Below, one piece after another: positions 37,579 to 50,672 of a stretch of DNA of 64,000 nt. The notes under the pieces are model-generated. The model was not told the origin of the DNA. It ran no database searches and saw only the letters and a program-made list of their open reading frames with translations. How positions within the stretch are numbered: the first letter of the stretch is position 1; every line of letters begins with the position of its first letter. Source of the stretch: Campylorhamphus procurvoides (Eukaryota; Chordata; Aves; Passeriformes; Dendrocolaptidae); NCBI GenBank assembly GCA_013396655.1, contig WBMV01000030.1:236984-300983 (forward strand). Direction: 5' to 3'. Made by a program: the position numbers and the translations under genes.

Positions 37579-38300
37579 GCCATCGTAGGTCTCTCTCACC
37601 TATCTTCCTTACCTACACTGTATATATTCTTTTGCCTCTTCTCATTCTTGTTCATTCTTTAAGTTCTCTGAACTAACTACTAATGCTAAAAGGATTAATG
37701 AAAGACACATAGGTTCTAACACCTTCTGGAAAACACAGTCCATTATGTTTTTTTATAAAACTAACTTCAGTAACAAATGTAGAAAGGAATTACTGTTCAA
37801 ATGTCCCCACAACTGTTGCCCTATAAATTCCTTATATATATTTTTGTAACAAGCCATGACTATGGAACAGTATCTCATAAAAAATATAATTTTCAGAAGC
37901 TCCTGAATAACAGTTAAAAAACAACTGTTTGTCTATGTGGAGTAAGAAAAATGGTGCCAAAATGTGAAAATGCCATCACTAACATGAGAGGCCCCTTGTT
38001 TGTATACTGTCAACATTCCAAGCTTCATTTAAAAAATATTTTTTTAATTTGAACATTTATTTTTCTCTCTAAATTGGACATAGTTTAGCAACTAATTTTT
38101 CAGCATCATTATCTGAAAAAGAAAAATTATTGATGCTTAGCTAGTTCACCAATATATCAGATAGGCAGCCTGAAACACTTATATTAAGTGACTGAAATGT
38201 GTTCCCAGTAGCAGTAGAATAGGATGGAACCTTCCTAAAAGTCATAAAGAAGTATTTCTATCATAATACCGTTTTCTAAATGGAAAGGTTTAAAGATCAC

Positions 38301-38413
38301 CTGTAGGGTAGTTGTGTCCTCTTTCCTCTTCTTTTGGATGTCCCACTGTTCTGATCTGGCTCTTACTTCATCTCTAGCAGGACACATGTACAGATAGAAA
38401 TCAAACTTCCTCC
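38301..38413 (-). CDS. Candidate exon Z of an unrecognised minus-strand gene
   Basis: On the minus strand an acceptor (cattcttttacattaaaacag, AG at the complement of 38,414-38,415) opens 113 bp: 2 nt plus 37 open codons. It ends at ctacag|gtgatc (GT from 38,300). The phase is 1-0, which fits the phase-0 start of candidate exon A 2.6 kb downstream. The translation reads RKFDFYLYMCPARDEVRARS and then a charged stretch (QKKRKED). An in-frame strong internal donor-like site (gatgaa|gtaagagc) would give a shorter exon of the same phase. No family recognised; chance is quite possible. Confidence 0.2.
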
Positions 38414-38712
38414 CTGTTTTAATGTAAAAGAATGGAAACATCATGGTTTTGAGTTGTTCTGTAGACCATCTGTGTATACCTGAAGCATTTATTTCAGTTT
38501 GAGACAAGCATTGTCTCTGAGATTCCCACTGTCTCTGAGATTATCACCATGGCCTTGTGCGAGAAATTTCATGTGGTTTACTGTAGCTGAAATATTACAT
38601 CAAGGGAATAATTTTGCAGAAGTTTGCCTTCTGTGGTGAGCACTGCATGAGCATATTAACTAATCTGAAAGTGAATCAGTAATGGTTCATAACAGAAGCA
38701 GAGCATATATTG

Positions 38713-38900
38713 AATCACATAATCATAGAATGGTTTGGGTTGGAAAGGACCTTAAAGATCATGTAATTCCAACAGCCTTGCCATGGGCGGGGACACCTTT
38801 CACTAGACCAGGTTGTTTAGAGCTCACTCCAGCCTGGCCTTGAACACTTCCAGGAATGAAGCATCCAAAACTTCTCTGGGTAACATGTCCTGTGTCCTAG
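38713..38900 (-). mobile_element. CR1 3' fragment, antisense
   Basis: The antisense CR1 3' end is well preserved: 'aatcatagaatggtttgggt', 'tggaaaggaccttaaagatc', 'gccatgggcggggacacctt', 'actagaccaggttg', 'ggccttgaacacttccagga' and 'aaaacttctctgggtaacat'. This is the best-preserved tail here, so probably one of the younger copies. Its 3' end faces the 3' end of the 37.5 kb copy (tail to tail, about 1.1 kb apart). Confidence 0.96.
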
Positions 38901-38904
38901 GATG

Positions 38905-41900
38905 TTTCAGTGTGCTTGTGCAGGGTTGGAGGTGCAAGTGGTGGTAGAGTGGATATAAATTTCCTACTATGCCATGATTGCAAATGATAAGAGAAAGTAA
39001 TCCAAGAGATACAACACCCCACCATGATGATGTGGGTTAGTGGAAGCTCTGCACCAGTTGTGATCCCATGTGAAGCAGAAAATATGGATACAAACGGATG
39101 CACTATTCCAAGCTACCAATTTTCATGATAGCACCAATTTGAAAATTACAACAACCATCCTTCTGTAATAACTGCACCAAACTCAGCTGCTAGCCTGTAA
39201 TAAGGATTCTTGATAATTTTGAGATATTTAATATTATACTTCAGAAGTTTCTACTTGGTGTGACAGAGAAATATATAAACTATATAAAACTCTTTCCAAC
39301 TTCATTAAAAGCTGCTGTCTGTTCTTTTAATTAATTCCCTTGATCCTTTTGAAATAATTTATGACTTTTATTGCCCTATTTTTGGAATGCTCTTCTGATT
39401 CATTTGAAAACCCTGGAGGACAGAACACCAGCCATAGGCCTCCTGAAGATAATACAAAATAGTGCATAGGTCAACAGAAGTTGCTAGCCATCTATCTAAA
39501 ATAATTCTGTAGAGAAGTGTTAATGGGTCCCATGGTGTGAGTTATTCAGATAGATACATTTCATTTCTTTGTACTTTGCTTGTATTAATTTTATAGCTCA
39601 AGCCTATATCTGTTGGAGGAAGTTCCCTTTTCTCATTAAGTCTGTCTTTCACATAAATTGAACAGCAGTGAAGTAATTTGAAATGAGAGTTTTCTAAAAA
39701 AAGGTCTTTTCTTAAAAAGAAATAAAATTTTTAAAAAAGAAACAAACCCCCAAATCTGACTCTAAGTACTTTAGCAGAACAAGTGCTTCTTCCAAGACCT
39801 ATTCAGTCAAGTCTACTGCAAAACTGAATAGTATATTAAATAGCATATGCTGACATTAGGGATTTCTAATCCTTGCTTTACACTTGGCAGAATTTGAAGG
39901 GTATTTAATGCACAAGGGTACCCTTTAGAATTGTTGTTTTTCCAAATAAGCACTGAGTAATGATAACAGCAACAAAATACGTTTGGTAAAATGAATAAAA
40001 ATTCTCCATAAAGAAAAATATCAATGGATGTTACAGTGTTTGCTGTAGGATTTACAACCATATAAAACTCTGAACCGACAGGCCACTTAGAAGCAGATGC
40101 CTTGCCTTTTCCTAAGTACATTCTTAAGTGTATTAAATAGTGTGTGTACCAACAAAAATGTGACAGAATTAAAAAGCATTTGGCAAAACCTGTCTTTAAA
40201 TCTTCTATTTCTCACAATACAGACCTCTTGGTAGATTTACCCCAATTTCTCTGAGAGGAAAAAAAAAAGGCTTAATTTGTGGTAGTTTTTTTAAATAGTT
40301 AGTGAGCAAATAATTCTGCAATACAATAGACATAATATTAGCCTCCTCTATGTGCTCACTGAAATTTAAGAAAATTTAGTCATAGGAAGAAAATATTATT
40401 TCTATGGTGTAGAAATACTGTTTTAGTAAATATAGTTTTTGATTTTTAAAAGGTAGTATTTCTGATTTCAGAGATCAACGAAACTAAATGTTCAACTTCA
40501 AAGCTGGCTTAAAATTATCATTTCTGAGCACTTAATTTATGAGACAATTTTATTTCTGCAGTTTCTGGAAACAACCTTTTTTTTTTTCTTCCATGGAGAT
40601 TTACAGTCTGTTAAATCAGAATAATGACACGGTGTGACAAGCTGTGAATTGTGTGTGGGAGTCCTCCTATCAGTAACAAAAAACAGCACAAGTCAGAGAG
40701 CTTTTATCTAAACAGTGGTTGTGCCAGTAATAGGGTACAAAGTCCTGTGCACAGTACTTTTGTCACTTTCTCTCCAATGCCTCTGAAGAAGCATTATAGT
40801 GTTACAGAGTCCTCGGCTGGCAAAATGTTTCTGGCATTGTAAAGCTTACATATGTTCTTGCAAAATCAGAGTATTTCTTACATCCTGATGTGCAAAGTTA
40901 TAAAGTAATTAGTTACTAGTACTCTATAAAATGTAATTATTATGTGTATTTTCATAATGCCTGAGTACTCCAATTAGGGCTTAGTGGTCACTGGTATTAG
41001 GTTTTGCACAGGAGTTTGTAATATAGGACAGTCTTTCTTCACAGTTACCTTATAGATTATCAGTGCAGATAGGTAACACAAGAGCAGAATTAAGACAATT
41101 TAGGCCCCCTCTGCAGAACCTTTCTGCACTTTTCACTGTTTGCCTCATTTTTATGTTGAACCTTACATTTAGACTTGAAGGTTTGCAAAGGTTAATCTGT
41201 CCTGTGCTTTGCTTCAAATACAGAGCTCTTTTAATTCACTTCTCTTAATGTTATTGAGTTTCTTTACCCCTTTTGACTAATGACTATACAGAAAAGTCAC
41301 ATACCTTTTCTTCTCTTATTCTACCAAGACTCAGAGCATTTGTTTCTCAATTGATTCTCTCTTTGTCCCTTTGTTCTTGTGCAGAAGCCAGACTTTTGAA
41401 GCTTGAACAGATATTGAGAGTCTCTCTTTTAATGTAGGTACTCACTGGATCTTTTTAAAGTAAACAGAGTTTAATTATTTCCCTAGTATTAGTGTCTGTA
41501 TTTTTTTTCTTTCTCTACACAGTCAAAAACTTTCTTACAAAGTATCAACAACCAAATTCTAATGATGCATTCCTTTGTAATTTGGAGTTGCTATAACTGC
41601 TCTTTGCTTACAGCTTAGTTCTTCAAGTCAGGTGATTAAAGATTGAACTCTTATAATTCTTAAATCACAATAAAAACCAGATAGTGTCTAGTGGAATATA
41701 TATTTCAAAATCTTGGGTTGTTCTCCAGACTGATATATGCATTTAAATAGCTGTGCTAGAAATGCTGTATCTGTGGATTACAGGATGCCTTCAGGGCAGT
41801 GAATAGAACAAAACATGGGAAATACTAAAGTTGGAGTGCTTCTGCCACGTACACCAAAAATGTGGGCAAAGTTCTTTGCTCTTCCCAGAAGAAGGAAAGT

Positions 41901-44860
41901 CTGATAGCCACAAGTGGAACTTCCTATTCTCCTATGAGAGAAGCCTTTAATTTTGTGGCCAAGATATCTTCCTCAGTTAGTAGATATTCTTACTTGTCTT
42001 CTTCTGAAGATAGTCTCTTTGATGAACAGTATGAAAACTGCACTGCAGTTCTTTCATTTCACAGGCACTTTCTAATTATGCTGCTTCTTAACAGTGTTTT
42101 TCCAAGCACTGCATAAATGAACTTGCTTGTCTTACAAGCTAGTTCTCCTTCCCCCGTTCTTCTTTTTGTATCTGGGGCTTGAACCTGGCAGTACATGAGG
42201 AGGGTAGGCTGACATTCCTGCAGCAACTGTACCACCCGCTGTCCAGAAACACCAGTTGTTCAGCTAATCTCAAGCATACTGTGCTGAAGATCGGCTTCAT
42301 TATTTTTCTGCCAAGGACGAGTGTCAATTTCTCCATAGATCTGATTGTGAATGAATGGGAGCTTTGAGAAACAGTGGTGGCTCAGTTGGAACACCCAGCA
42401 TTCCCAGCAACAGAAGCAGAGTGGTAAGGGTAGGGAAGCAGGCAGTTATTGTGCATACATTGCTGCCACAAAGTCCACAGTTCAATTTCCTGCGTTCATA
42501 AGGAGAGTTCAACTAAGTTCTTATCCACCTCTAGCTTAAACTGGATGGACAAAAAAATGGATTTGCTGGGAGATGTGGCATGAATGGGAGCAGAAACTGT
42601 TATCACCCACCTCTGAGCTGCAAGATTCGTATTCAGGAACAGTAGGAGACCTTTCCTACATCTAATAATTCTCACTTATGTCTTTCTCTTTGTAACTGTA
42701 GTAGGAGGCTCTTTGTGACTTGTTTATAATAGAAGGAAAGGCTTTTGCAATCACAAGGCTGCTTGGTTGTACTTATCCACCTACTTGAAACAGAGGCTCA
42801 AAAAGAAATCCTGTTGGTTGTTCTGCAGCAAATGGTGAGAACTTCACAGCAATTACATGGCATCATTTAGTAACAGCAGAGATATCAAGTTAATCAGCTT
42901 GAACTCCACCTTGATTTTCAGCCAGAAGTTGTTACAGCACAAAAATACAGAATCTATGGGTGACCATTCCTTTTTCAGTAATGTCTTTCCTCTGAAGTTT
43001 CTCATACAGCATAGATCAGGCTCACAGCTGGGAATCGGTGGAGACAAGGCAGTTACATGGCATAGCAAGGACAACATACTTGACATGTAGAGTAAGGTCC
43101 TGTTCTCTCAGGAGGAACTGCAGTGAATGAGATATGTAGTTTAATAAATCTGTGTTGTTACGATTGCTTTTTCAAGCTCTGTTGATGCAGAACAGCTAGA
43201 TTTATTAATTCACATGTCACCCCAAGATGAAATACCAGCAGACTGACTCAACAGTATGAATTAGTATGGCTGGCTCCACTGACACCTCTTGTTCCATACC
43301 TCTGGTCTTCTCTGTTGCTGACAGATGGTGAATTATTATCAGAATCAATACGAGTTTTGTCAGTTCTAAATTAATGGTTACTTTTAAAGAAGCAGTACAT
43401 ATAATAGTTGTGAGAGACAAGCAGTTTTGGTCTAACAGCTTCTCCCGCAAGGGTCTTAAGGCCTAGATGTAGAATTTTGGTACCAGTTTCTGGGCAGAAT
43501 ATTAAACAAACAAACCAAAAACCAAAATCAACCAAACAAAACCAAAATAAAACAAAAAAATCCACAAACTACACCCACCAAAAAACCCAAAAGTCAGGAC
43601 CATTTCGCTTACAAAGAAAGATGATGCTCAGGATTTTCCTGAAAGGACACTTAAATAATTCACAGAAAAATCATTCCTATTTTAGGCTGTGGGTAACAAC
43701 AACACCTACTTTAATCCAAAAGAAATATATATTGCTTGGCCAGTCACACTTATTGGATGATTCCAGCAGATTTGCCTGTAACACCACTAAGTAATTTTTT
43801 ATTACCCAGGATAATATTCAATAACACCTATTAAAGAATCAGATTTTAAAGCAATCATTTATTGGACCTGTTACCAATAAGGAAGTGTCTCATTTGTGAA
43901 TGTGTATATATAACCACACCTAATGCAGTGACAAAAAACTTTGTTGTAGAACTGCTGCTGCTCCTGTCTCTGATTTAATCATCATTATACATGATAATAC
44001 AAACCCAACCAGGTTTATCAGCAGATAAATTTCATTAATTTTCATGTCTCTTGCAAAGAATAAGAGGGGGTTTTCCATTTCTCATTCTGAATTACACACA
44101 TATTAATAAAAGTCAAAGAAGTGCTAAGCAGTAGTGATTCCCTCCTTAAAAGAATTGTTCATTCTCATGTTACTTAACTGATGTCTAAATTCCATGATTA
44201 AGATGGTGAAATACATCAATCAAACTTTCTCCATTCTTCACTGCAATTCTTCAGGAGTTTAGGAGTTATGACATAAGAAATTTCAGACAAAAATAGCCTT
44301 AAAATTAATGGGCATATTCCTGAAGTTTTAGTAAATATATGACTGGTGTGTTGACAGATAGTAAGTTGGAGTGTTTGAAAGTAAAGATGCTTTAAATTAT
44401 ACACAGGAGACAGCAACAGCACAGTAATGACTCATATTGCCAGTGTGGCAAAGAAAGAAGTTGAAGGAAATAAAAATGACCAGTACTCCCTAGAAAAGTC
44501 ATGTCTTAGAAACCTTAGCTACCCTTTTACTGAGTTATCATATCATCATTTGCAATGTTAAATGTTGACTCATCATTGGTGACTGAGGTAAGCCAAGGTA
44601 GCCTGGAAAATATTATTCATCTATCCAAGGAATTAAAAATATGGTTTCTAAAAAAACCTATTCTGGCCACTGCCAAAAGTACTTTCCTGTAATTTGCTCA
44701 GGGAATAGTGTTCTTTGAAGTGAAGATTTAATTTTATGGAAGTTTTGAATGCTGATCCTTTGTTTAATTGCAAGCAGATAATGAATTATGCATGAGAAGC
44801 TTGTGTACTGTTCTCTTTAAAAAAATTTTGCTGTGTTTTGGTGTAATTTCAGTGTTTTCC
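38905..44860. other. Unique AT-rich stretch
   Basis: No gene or transposon recognised except the A/C-rich tract at 43.5 kb. 42,130-42,540 and 42,850-43,090 have short overlapping ORFs on both strands without recognisable products. Confidence 0.5.
43503..43591. repeat. A/C-rich (AAACC)n-like tract
   Basis: Irregular caaa, accaaa and caacc words over about 90 bp. ORFs through it (43,477-43,794 plus; 43,371-43,565 minus) are low-complexity artefacts. Confidence 0.8.
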
Positions 44861-44866
44861 AGAGAA

Positions 44867-44925
44867 AATCATAGAATGTTTTGTTTTGAAAGGGACCTTA
44901 AAGATCATCTAGTTCCAACTTCCAA
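44867..44925 (-). mobile_element. CR1 3'-tail fragment, antisense (very short)
   Basis: 'aaatcatagaatgttttgtt' is followed by 'gaaagggaccttaaagatca' and 'tctagttccaact'. Only about 60 bp of CR1, the extreme 3' end. Confidence 0.9.
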
Positions 44926-44950
44926 AATATTTCATTGAAAAATGAAGATA

Positions 44951-44966
44951 GTCACATATATGTGAC
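44951..44966. repeat. Perfect 16-bp palindrome
   Basis: gtcacatatatgtgac equals its own reverse complement. It contains two CACATA/TATGTG half sites and lies 25 bp after the CR1 tail. Confidence 0.95.
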
Positions 44967-46051
44967 AGCAAGATTGAAATCAAGAAATATGAGGCCCAGA
45001 ACTACACTCACAGCTTTTGTTTTGGTTTTATACAAATGTGAACTTTCCACAGGCATATGCAGTTGTTAATTTCTTTTATTGCTTCCAAGTTTCATTTTGA
45101 TTTGGCAGCAAACAAACATCAAATTTATATCATGTCAATTTCCAGAAATATCCTCTGAATTCAGAGGAACTCAGCAGAGATTACAAATTAAAGTGTGATA
45201 CAAATCCAATATTCATTATAGCCTTTTTTGTCTTGCAGCCCAGCTTTCACTGAAATTTGCATGCAAGTTCTTCCTTGCTTGCTATTTTAGAATTCATGTC
45301 TTCATTTACTGCTTTTTTGAGGAGCAAGCAGAGTGGTAATCTAAGTTAATCACTTGAAGATTAGCCAAGTTCATCAATAATGTCTTGGACTGATTAAGAT
45401 TTTCTCAAATAAAAATGACAGAGTCAAGTTTCAAAATTAAGTGTGTGCAGCTATACAATTGATTACTGGTATCTGTGGAGTTACACTGCATAGGTACTGC
45501 TAAAAACCAAACTTGAATATGAACCCAAACGTGAATTACCAGAAAAACTCCTCTTCTGGCAGTGATAGCAGGATTCAGAGGAACTCCATCTTTGCAACAG
45601 CAGTGGAAAGAGGTTAATATTTGGGGACCACTGGTTCTGAATGTCTCCATCCCTTCTGGCTGGCCACTGCTGCTCTTCACCCTGGTACCAGTCCCCTGCT
45701 CCTTGTCTCCCCTAATACCAGCTAAATGTACCCACTCCACGTCAGCCACAGGGACTCAGACTGTGGGAGAGGTGCTGGGCCAGCTGCCTTTGCTAAGCTT
45801 GAAGGGTTGTAAGCCTTGGATTTCTGAGGTCTCTCTTTTATGCCCCTTATTGCACATTTCTAGTGACTTGCTAAACAGACAGACATTAACTTTCCTATCA
45901 TTCATTGAAACACTGTTTTTATTATTATACTTTTACTATTTTGTGAGAAAACATCTTGCCTATTTTAAGCTTAGTGAAATCTACCATATAAAAAGTTGTT
46001 CAAGCTTAAAAAGAAATAGGTGGAAGTTTAAACCTAAAATATATCAAGGAA

Positions 46052-46089
46052 AACTAGAACGGGAGATCAGAACTAGAACGGGAGATCAG
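46052..46089. repeat. Perfect 19-bp tandem duplication
   Basis: aactagaacgggagatcag occurs twice head to tail (46,052-46,070 and 46,071-46,089), followed by a further 'aac'. With no decay between copies, it is a recent event. Confidence 0.97.
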
Positions 46090-47844
46090 AACAGACAGTA
46101 GTACCAGTGAAACACACAGACTTCTTACTGTAACCAAACCCTTTTCTCTTTAAGATCTAGGTCTCTACAGTGGATCCATGTCAAATGTTTTGCACTTATT
46201 CTATGCATTCTTTCCCAGATGTGATGCTGATAAGCTGGTCCACTTGACATACACACTTCAATCTCATCTTGTGGCTATTTCACAAAACAGAAGTGCTTTA
46301 CTAGGAACAAAAACTCCACCAGTGTTGGAAACAAAATTCTCACTGATTGCAGAAAAAGAGAAAGTATTTATAGCAAAACCAAACACCACAAATTAAAAAC
46401 TATTTTACTTCAATTAACTAACTGCACCTTGCAGAGTCATTTATATATGTATGAAGAGGTCTGAAGTCTTGCTTGTGTTTGTGCCATTGACCACAAAAAG
46501 TACAGAAAAATGAAAAATTAATGAAGAATCACGACTTCTCTAATTTAATTTTCATCTTGTCTCCAAAGGCTTTTTATACTAAGCTGTTTAAGGCTTATTC
46601 TGGACTAAGCCTTGCTTTTTTTACCATCCATCGTCAAAAGAAAATAAAATACTTCTACAGTCCTAACATAACATTCCTTCACTGATATTCCTCACTGGCT
46701 GTGTTCTAGGGCTTCTACCAGAAGGTCAAAAGAATAAAAAAGATTAAACATTTAACCAGTTTGTCTATGCAAGTGAAATTTATCTCTGCTGTAGACTGAC
46801 TAAACATGAAGAACAGTTCACTGCAAGAGTGTTAGTGCTCAACACAGCAGAGTAACTATGAGCAGTGCCTCCCACAACAGTGAAAGGGTGAAAAGAAAAA
46901 AATTTACAGGATTAGGATACTTGTCTAGTACTGCAGACCATTGTGTTTCTTCCAAATATGTCAGCTCTTTTCATTATGGATTTTGCTATTTTCTCTTCCA
47001 CCAGTAAATTGTGCATCTACCCTACCACAGTAGCACAAAGTCAGATATTCATTAATGGCATAGCCTGTGTCACTGCTGTTCTAAGATCAGCTGTCAGCTC
47101 ATTTTAGGTGTTACAATTAGATGAAAACATCTACTAAAATGACAAAGATTTATTCCTGCCTGTGCTGAAAACAGGAAGGAAAATCCTCAGTAACTCAAAC
47201 GAAGCTCTTGGGCACTTCGGATTAGGTTGGTAGATAACAAGTGTGCACAATTGTTATGTGAGCAGGGAAATAGGCAGGGACTTGAAATGAAATACTTGCT
47301 TTGTCAGAGGTATCTGAAAATTCCACAGTTTTTACAGCAGCCTGCTCATGTATACTCCTTCTAAGTTAATTGAAGTTTCAGGGCACACTGAACTTTAAAT
47401 TGCATGCAGAGAGTTTTAGGTCAGAACAGGCTGCCATCAGGTGACACATGAAATTAGCTATATCAGAAGGAGAAACTTCTCTTAAAGCATTCTTCTCCTT
47501 TGAGAGATTTTACAAGAGGCTGTCAGTCACTGCACAATTCAAACACTGCCCAAGCATACCATGTATTGAAAGCCACCTGAAAGATGCCAACCTTCCTTCT
47601 GAACAGCATTCATCAACTATTAGTAAAATCGTATATTTGAAGTAAGAGGCACTTCACTGTTTCCCACATTAAATAACAAAAGAAGATTTTTTTAAATTCA
47701 TTTTTCAAAAGTAAACATTTCCATCTTAAAAAAAAAAAAATTCTCACTTTCTTTCATGTAGCTTCCTTTTCAATCCTCTGCACTTCTCCACAGTGGCTAT
47801 GCATTAGATTTCTTTTTAACTGATTAGAGAGAATTGAATATTAA

Positions 47845-47985
47845 TATGTAAATATTAATAAAATAAAAAGTATCTTGCTGTTAGTAAAGATGGTAATAAT
47901 AGATAAATACATGAATGTGTAATTATGAATAAATACATATAAATAGAAATATTTATTAATTAATGTTAAAATTAAAAGGGGAGAA
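47845..47985. repeat. AT-rich low-complexity stretch
   Basis: Repeated taaata, ttaata and gaataaata words. No other identity. Confidence 0.7.
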
Positions 47986-50450
47986 TTAATACATCTTCAT
48001 AATCTCTTTTTGGGAATATGCCCTTATCATGTACAGTTTCAGGTGTTTTCTCAATTTCTTGGTCATTTTCATCAGTCTGCTAGAAACCAACAATTATTAG
48101 CCATGAATTACTGAAGGAATTACTACTGCCACTTGTAGTTATCAAGACCTGCCCTGATCACAAAGATCGTTTACTGATCCTGTATACCTTTCAGTTTATT
48201 TTGTATGTCCTGGGGGCTTCTCTTCTCCCACAGAAGAACCAAAGCTTAAAACATTTCACAAGAATGACTTTTGCCTACCACCTGCACACACTAGTTTTGT
48301 GACTTAAGTGTAGCTCCAAATTATTTACTATTCATATTTTGAAGCTATGAAAGACTATATCAGCTGAAGATAGTGAGAGAAATAGTTATAATATTGTGAT
48401 ATATGATGGAGAAAGATAGAAATGCTCTGTCTATAGCAGTGTTTGCACCACTGTTTTTATGCCTCTATCACAGGGAATCTAAACCTAAAACAGATTCCAA
48501 ACATAAATTTTTGTTCTAGACAAATGTTCAGCTTTATATTAAAGTAAAAGAGTACAAGTCTTGGAAAAAGAGATTCCAAAACAAAGCACACAGTATTTGT
48601 CTTTGCAGGAGAAGTTGAAATCTGAACCCAACATAGTAATTGCCCACAAAAATGAAATTTCAGTATGTTACAACAAGCTAGAGCAGACAAATGTACTGTA
48701 AAGTTTTCTGATACAGTGTCAGTTATTTCAGGTGGCATACCAGAGCACCAGACCACTGACCAGACATATCATAAAAATGTTGTTTTTAATTTATTGCAGA
48801 GAGACAGGAAACTCTGCTTCTCAAAATACCATGGCTGGTTGAGCTAAAGACACCATTCACTGAGGTTACCTCAATGGGTCCATCTTGCACCATTTCAGAT
48901 GCTGTAGCTACAGTGACATTTAAACCTCACACACAGCAAAATCCATAAGTAAAAGTAAATCTTTTATAGCACTGTAGAATAATTGAGTGCAGACCATAAT
49001 TTCTGGTGCTGAGTACTACTTAGTTTACACTAAACTTCCTAAAGAAAAGCAGTCTTATCTGTAGGGGGACTGAATTCATGAAAATTCATAAGCATGCACA
49101 CATATAATTTTTTACTATAAATGGGAAACAGGCAAAAAATAATGCATCATCCTGGTCACAGCTTTATTCTTCAGACTGAAAAAAAATTTTGGCAGCTTTT
49201 TCCAAGTAGGGAAAGCACACATATCTTCAAAATTTTTAAATAAAAGGTAAACAAATCTCATTAGTGCTCTCTGACTTGCTGAAAAAAAATGAAAGAAAAA
49301 AAAACTTTACAAACTTAAATGTGCAACAGAAGGGACCCATATCTGAGAAGCAATAATATACTGAGCAATGTTAAGTGTGTACTGAAGTTCATAACTTCAT
49401 TTTAAAGAAAGCATTTTCTAAGTTATGAATTAAAAAATCCAGCTTAAACATTCATGAAAGACTCAGAAAAATGGGTAGGCAACATATAGTATAACATAAA
49501 AGTAACCTAAACACAAGCCAAAAAGATCAGTCTGTCCCTCAGATCACAAGGACTTGATGGCTATTAGCTTTATTCTTTGTTTAATCAGACAGGTGCATTA
49601 TGTGAAAGTGCTACAGATGCAGTTTTCATCTCTGCTATAGCCTAAATTAAATTCAGTGGTTTGTCACTCTTTATGTGGAATATACATATATATAGATGTA
49701 GTTATATGCATTTTTTTAAATCTATAAAAAGATAAATATGTGACATCAATAATATATTACCAGATATGCCTGCTACCTGAGAAATGACAGATTCCTAGGA
49801 GTTGTTTTAAGAAGCACCAGCCTAATGGCTACACACTTCTTCTGGCATCAGGCTGAAGCCCTGTAAAATCTGCAGTGTGAATCCTTATTGCATATTCTGC
49901 CCCAGTTCTGCACATCTTATTGACATCAGTGAGCTCCATGCAAAAAGCTGGGACAGAATACACAATAGAAACCTACTTTCACAGTGCAGAAAGACTTCAC
50001 AGTTTAAGTGTGTTAACAGTGTCTTCCAACAAGCACTTCAGCAGTGCAGCTATCATAGGAGTTGGATTCATCATGTTTTAATGTTTGGCCATCCAGGACA
50101 GCCTGCGTCATTTTGCCTGTTTGTTTAGACACCATTTTAAGTGAGCCAGGAATATTATCTTCCTCTATGCCTTATACAATTTAGATATGGGCATTTCAGC
50201 AATAATATAAAAGAATCGAGGGAATTTCACTCTCAATTAGCTGTTTGCTCATAAGATTTCTAAAGCACCGGCATCTACAATGTATGGAGGACAGATGGAG
50301 GTAAAATTGCTTAGTCATGCAGTTGATAGATTGCCCTCAGTTTGTGACAGACTATACTAACACAAAAATAGAATCTTCACTTAAACAAGACTCAATCCTA
50401 TGTTATTTGATGCTGCAAAAATTATGTCAAAACCATACTCATAAAACAAA

Positions 50451-50672
50451 GAATCATATCATGGTTTGAGTTGACAGAAACCTTCTAAAGGTTATCTAGC
50501 CTAAACCCCTTCAATAAGCAGGCATATCTTCAACTAGAATAGGTTGCCCAGAGCCCTGTCCAACCTCATCTTGAAAGTTTCCAGGGTGAGGCATCAACAC
50601 TTTTCTGGACAACCTGTGCCAGTGTTTCACTACCCTCTTTGTAAAACACCTCCTTACATTTAATCTTTGTGC
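50451..50672 (-). mobile_element. CR1 3' fragment, antisense, diverged
   Basis: Antisense CR1 blocks in order: 'gaatcatatcatggtttgag', 'ggttatctagcctaaacccc', 'aggttgcccagagccctgtc', 'caacctcatcttgaaagttt', 'acctgtgccagtgtttcact' and 'accctctttgtaaaacacct'. More diverged than the 38.7 kb copy. Confidence 0.93.

Larger units (their letters stand above)
44970..50445. other. Unique AT-rich stretch
   Basis: The longest ORF of the window (179 codons, plus, 45,562-46,101) is here. Its first part runs through a less AT-rich, pyrimidine-rich block (45,560-45,870) that could be an unrecognised old repeat. The codons show no purine-first bias and no domain is recognised, so I do not call it a gene. 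An AT-rich low-complexity zone lies at 47,845-47,985. Confidence 0.45.

Noticed and set aside
45562..46101. Longest ORF in the window (179 codons, plus strand)
   Set aside because: No recognisable domain, no purine-first codon bias, a composition change midway, and an end formed by a tandem duplication. Length is compatible with chance in 64 kb.
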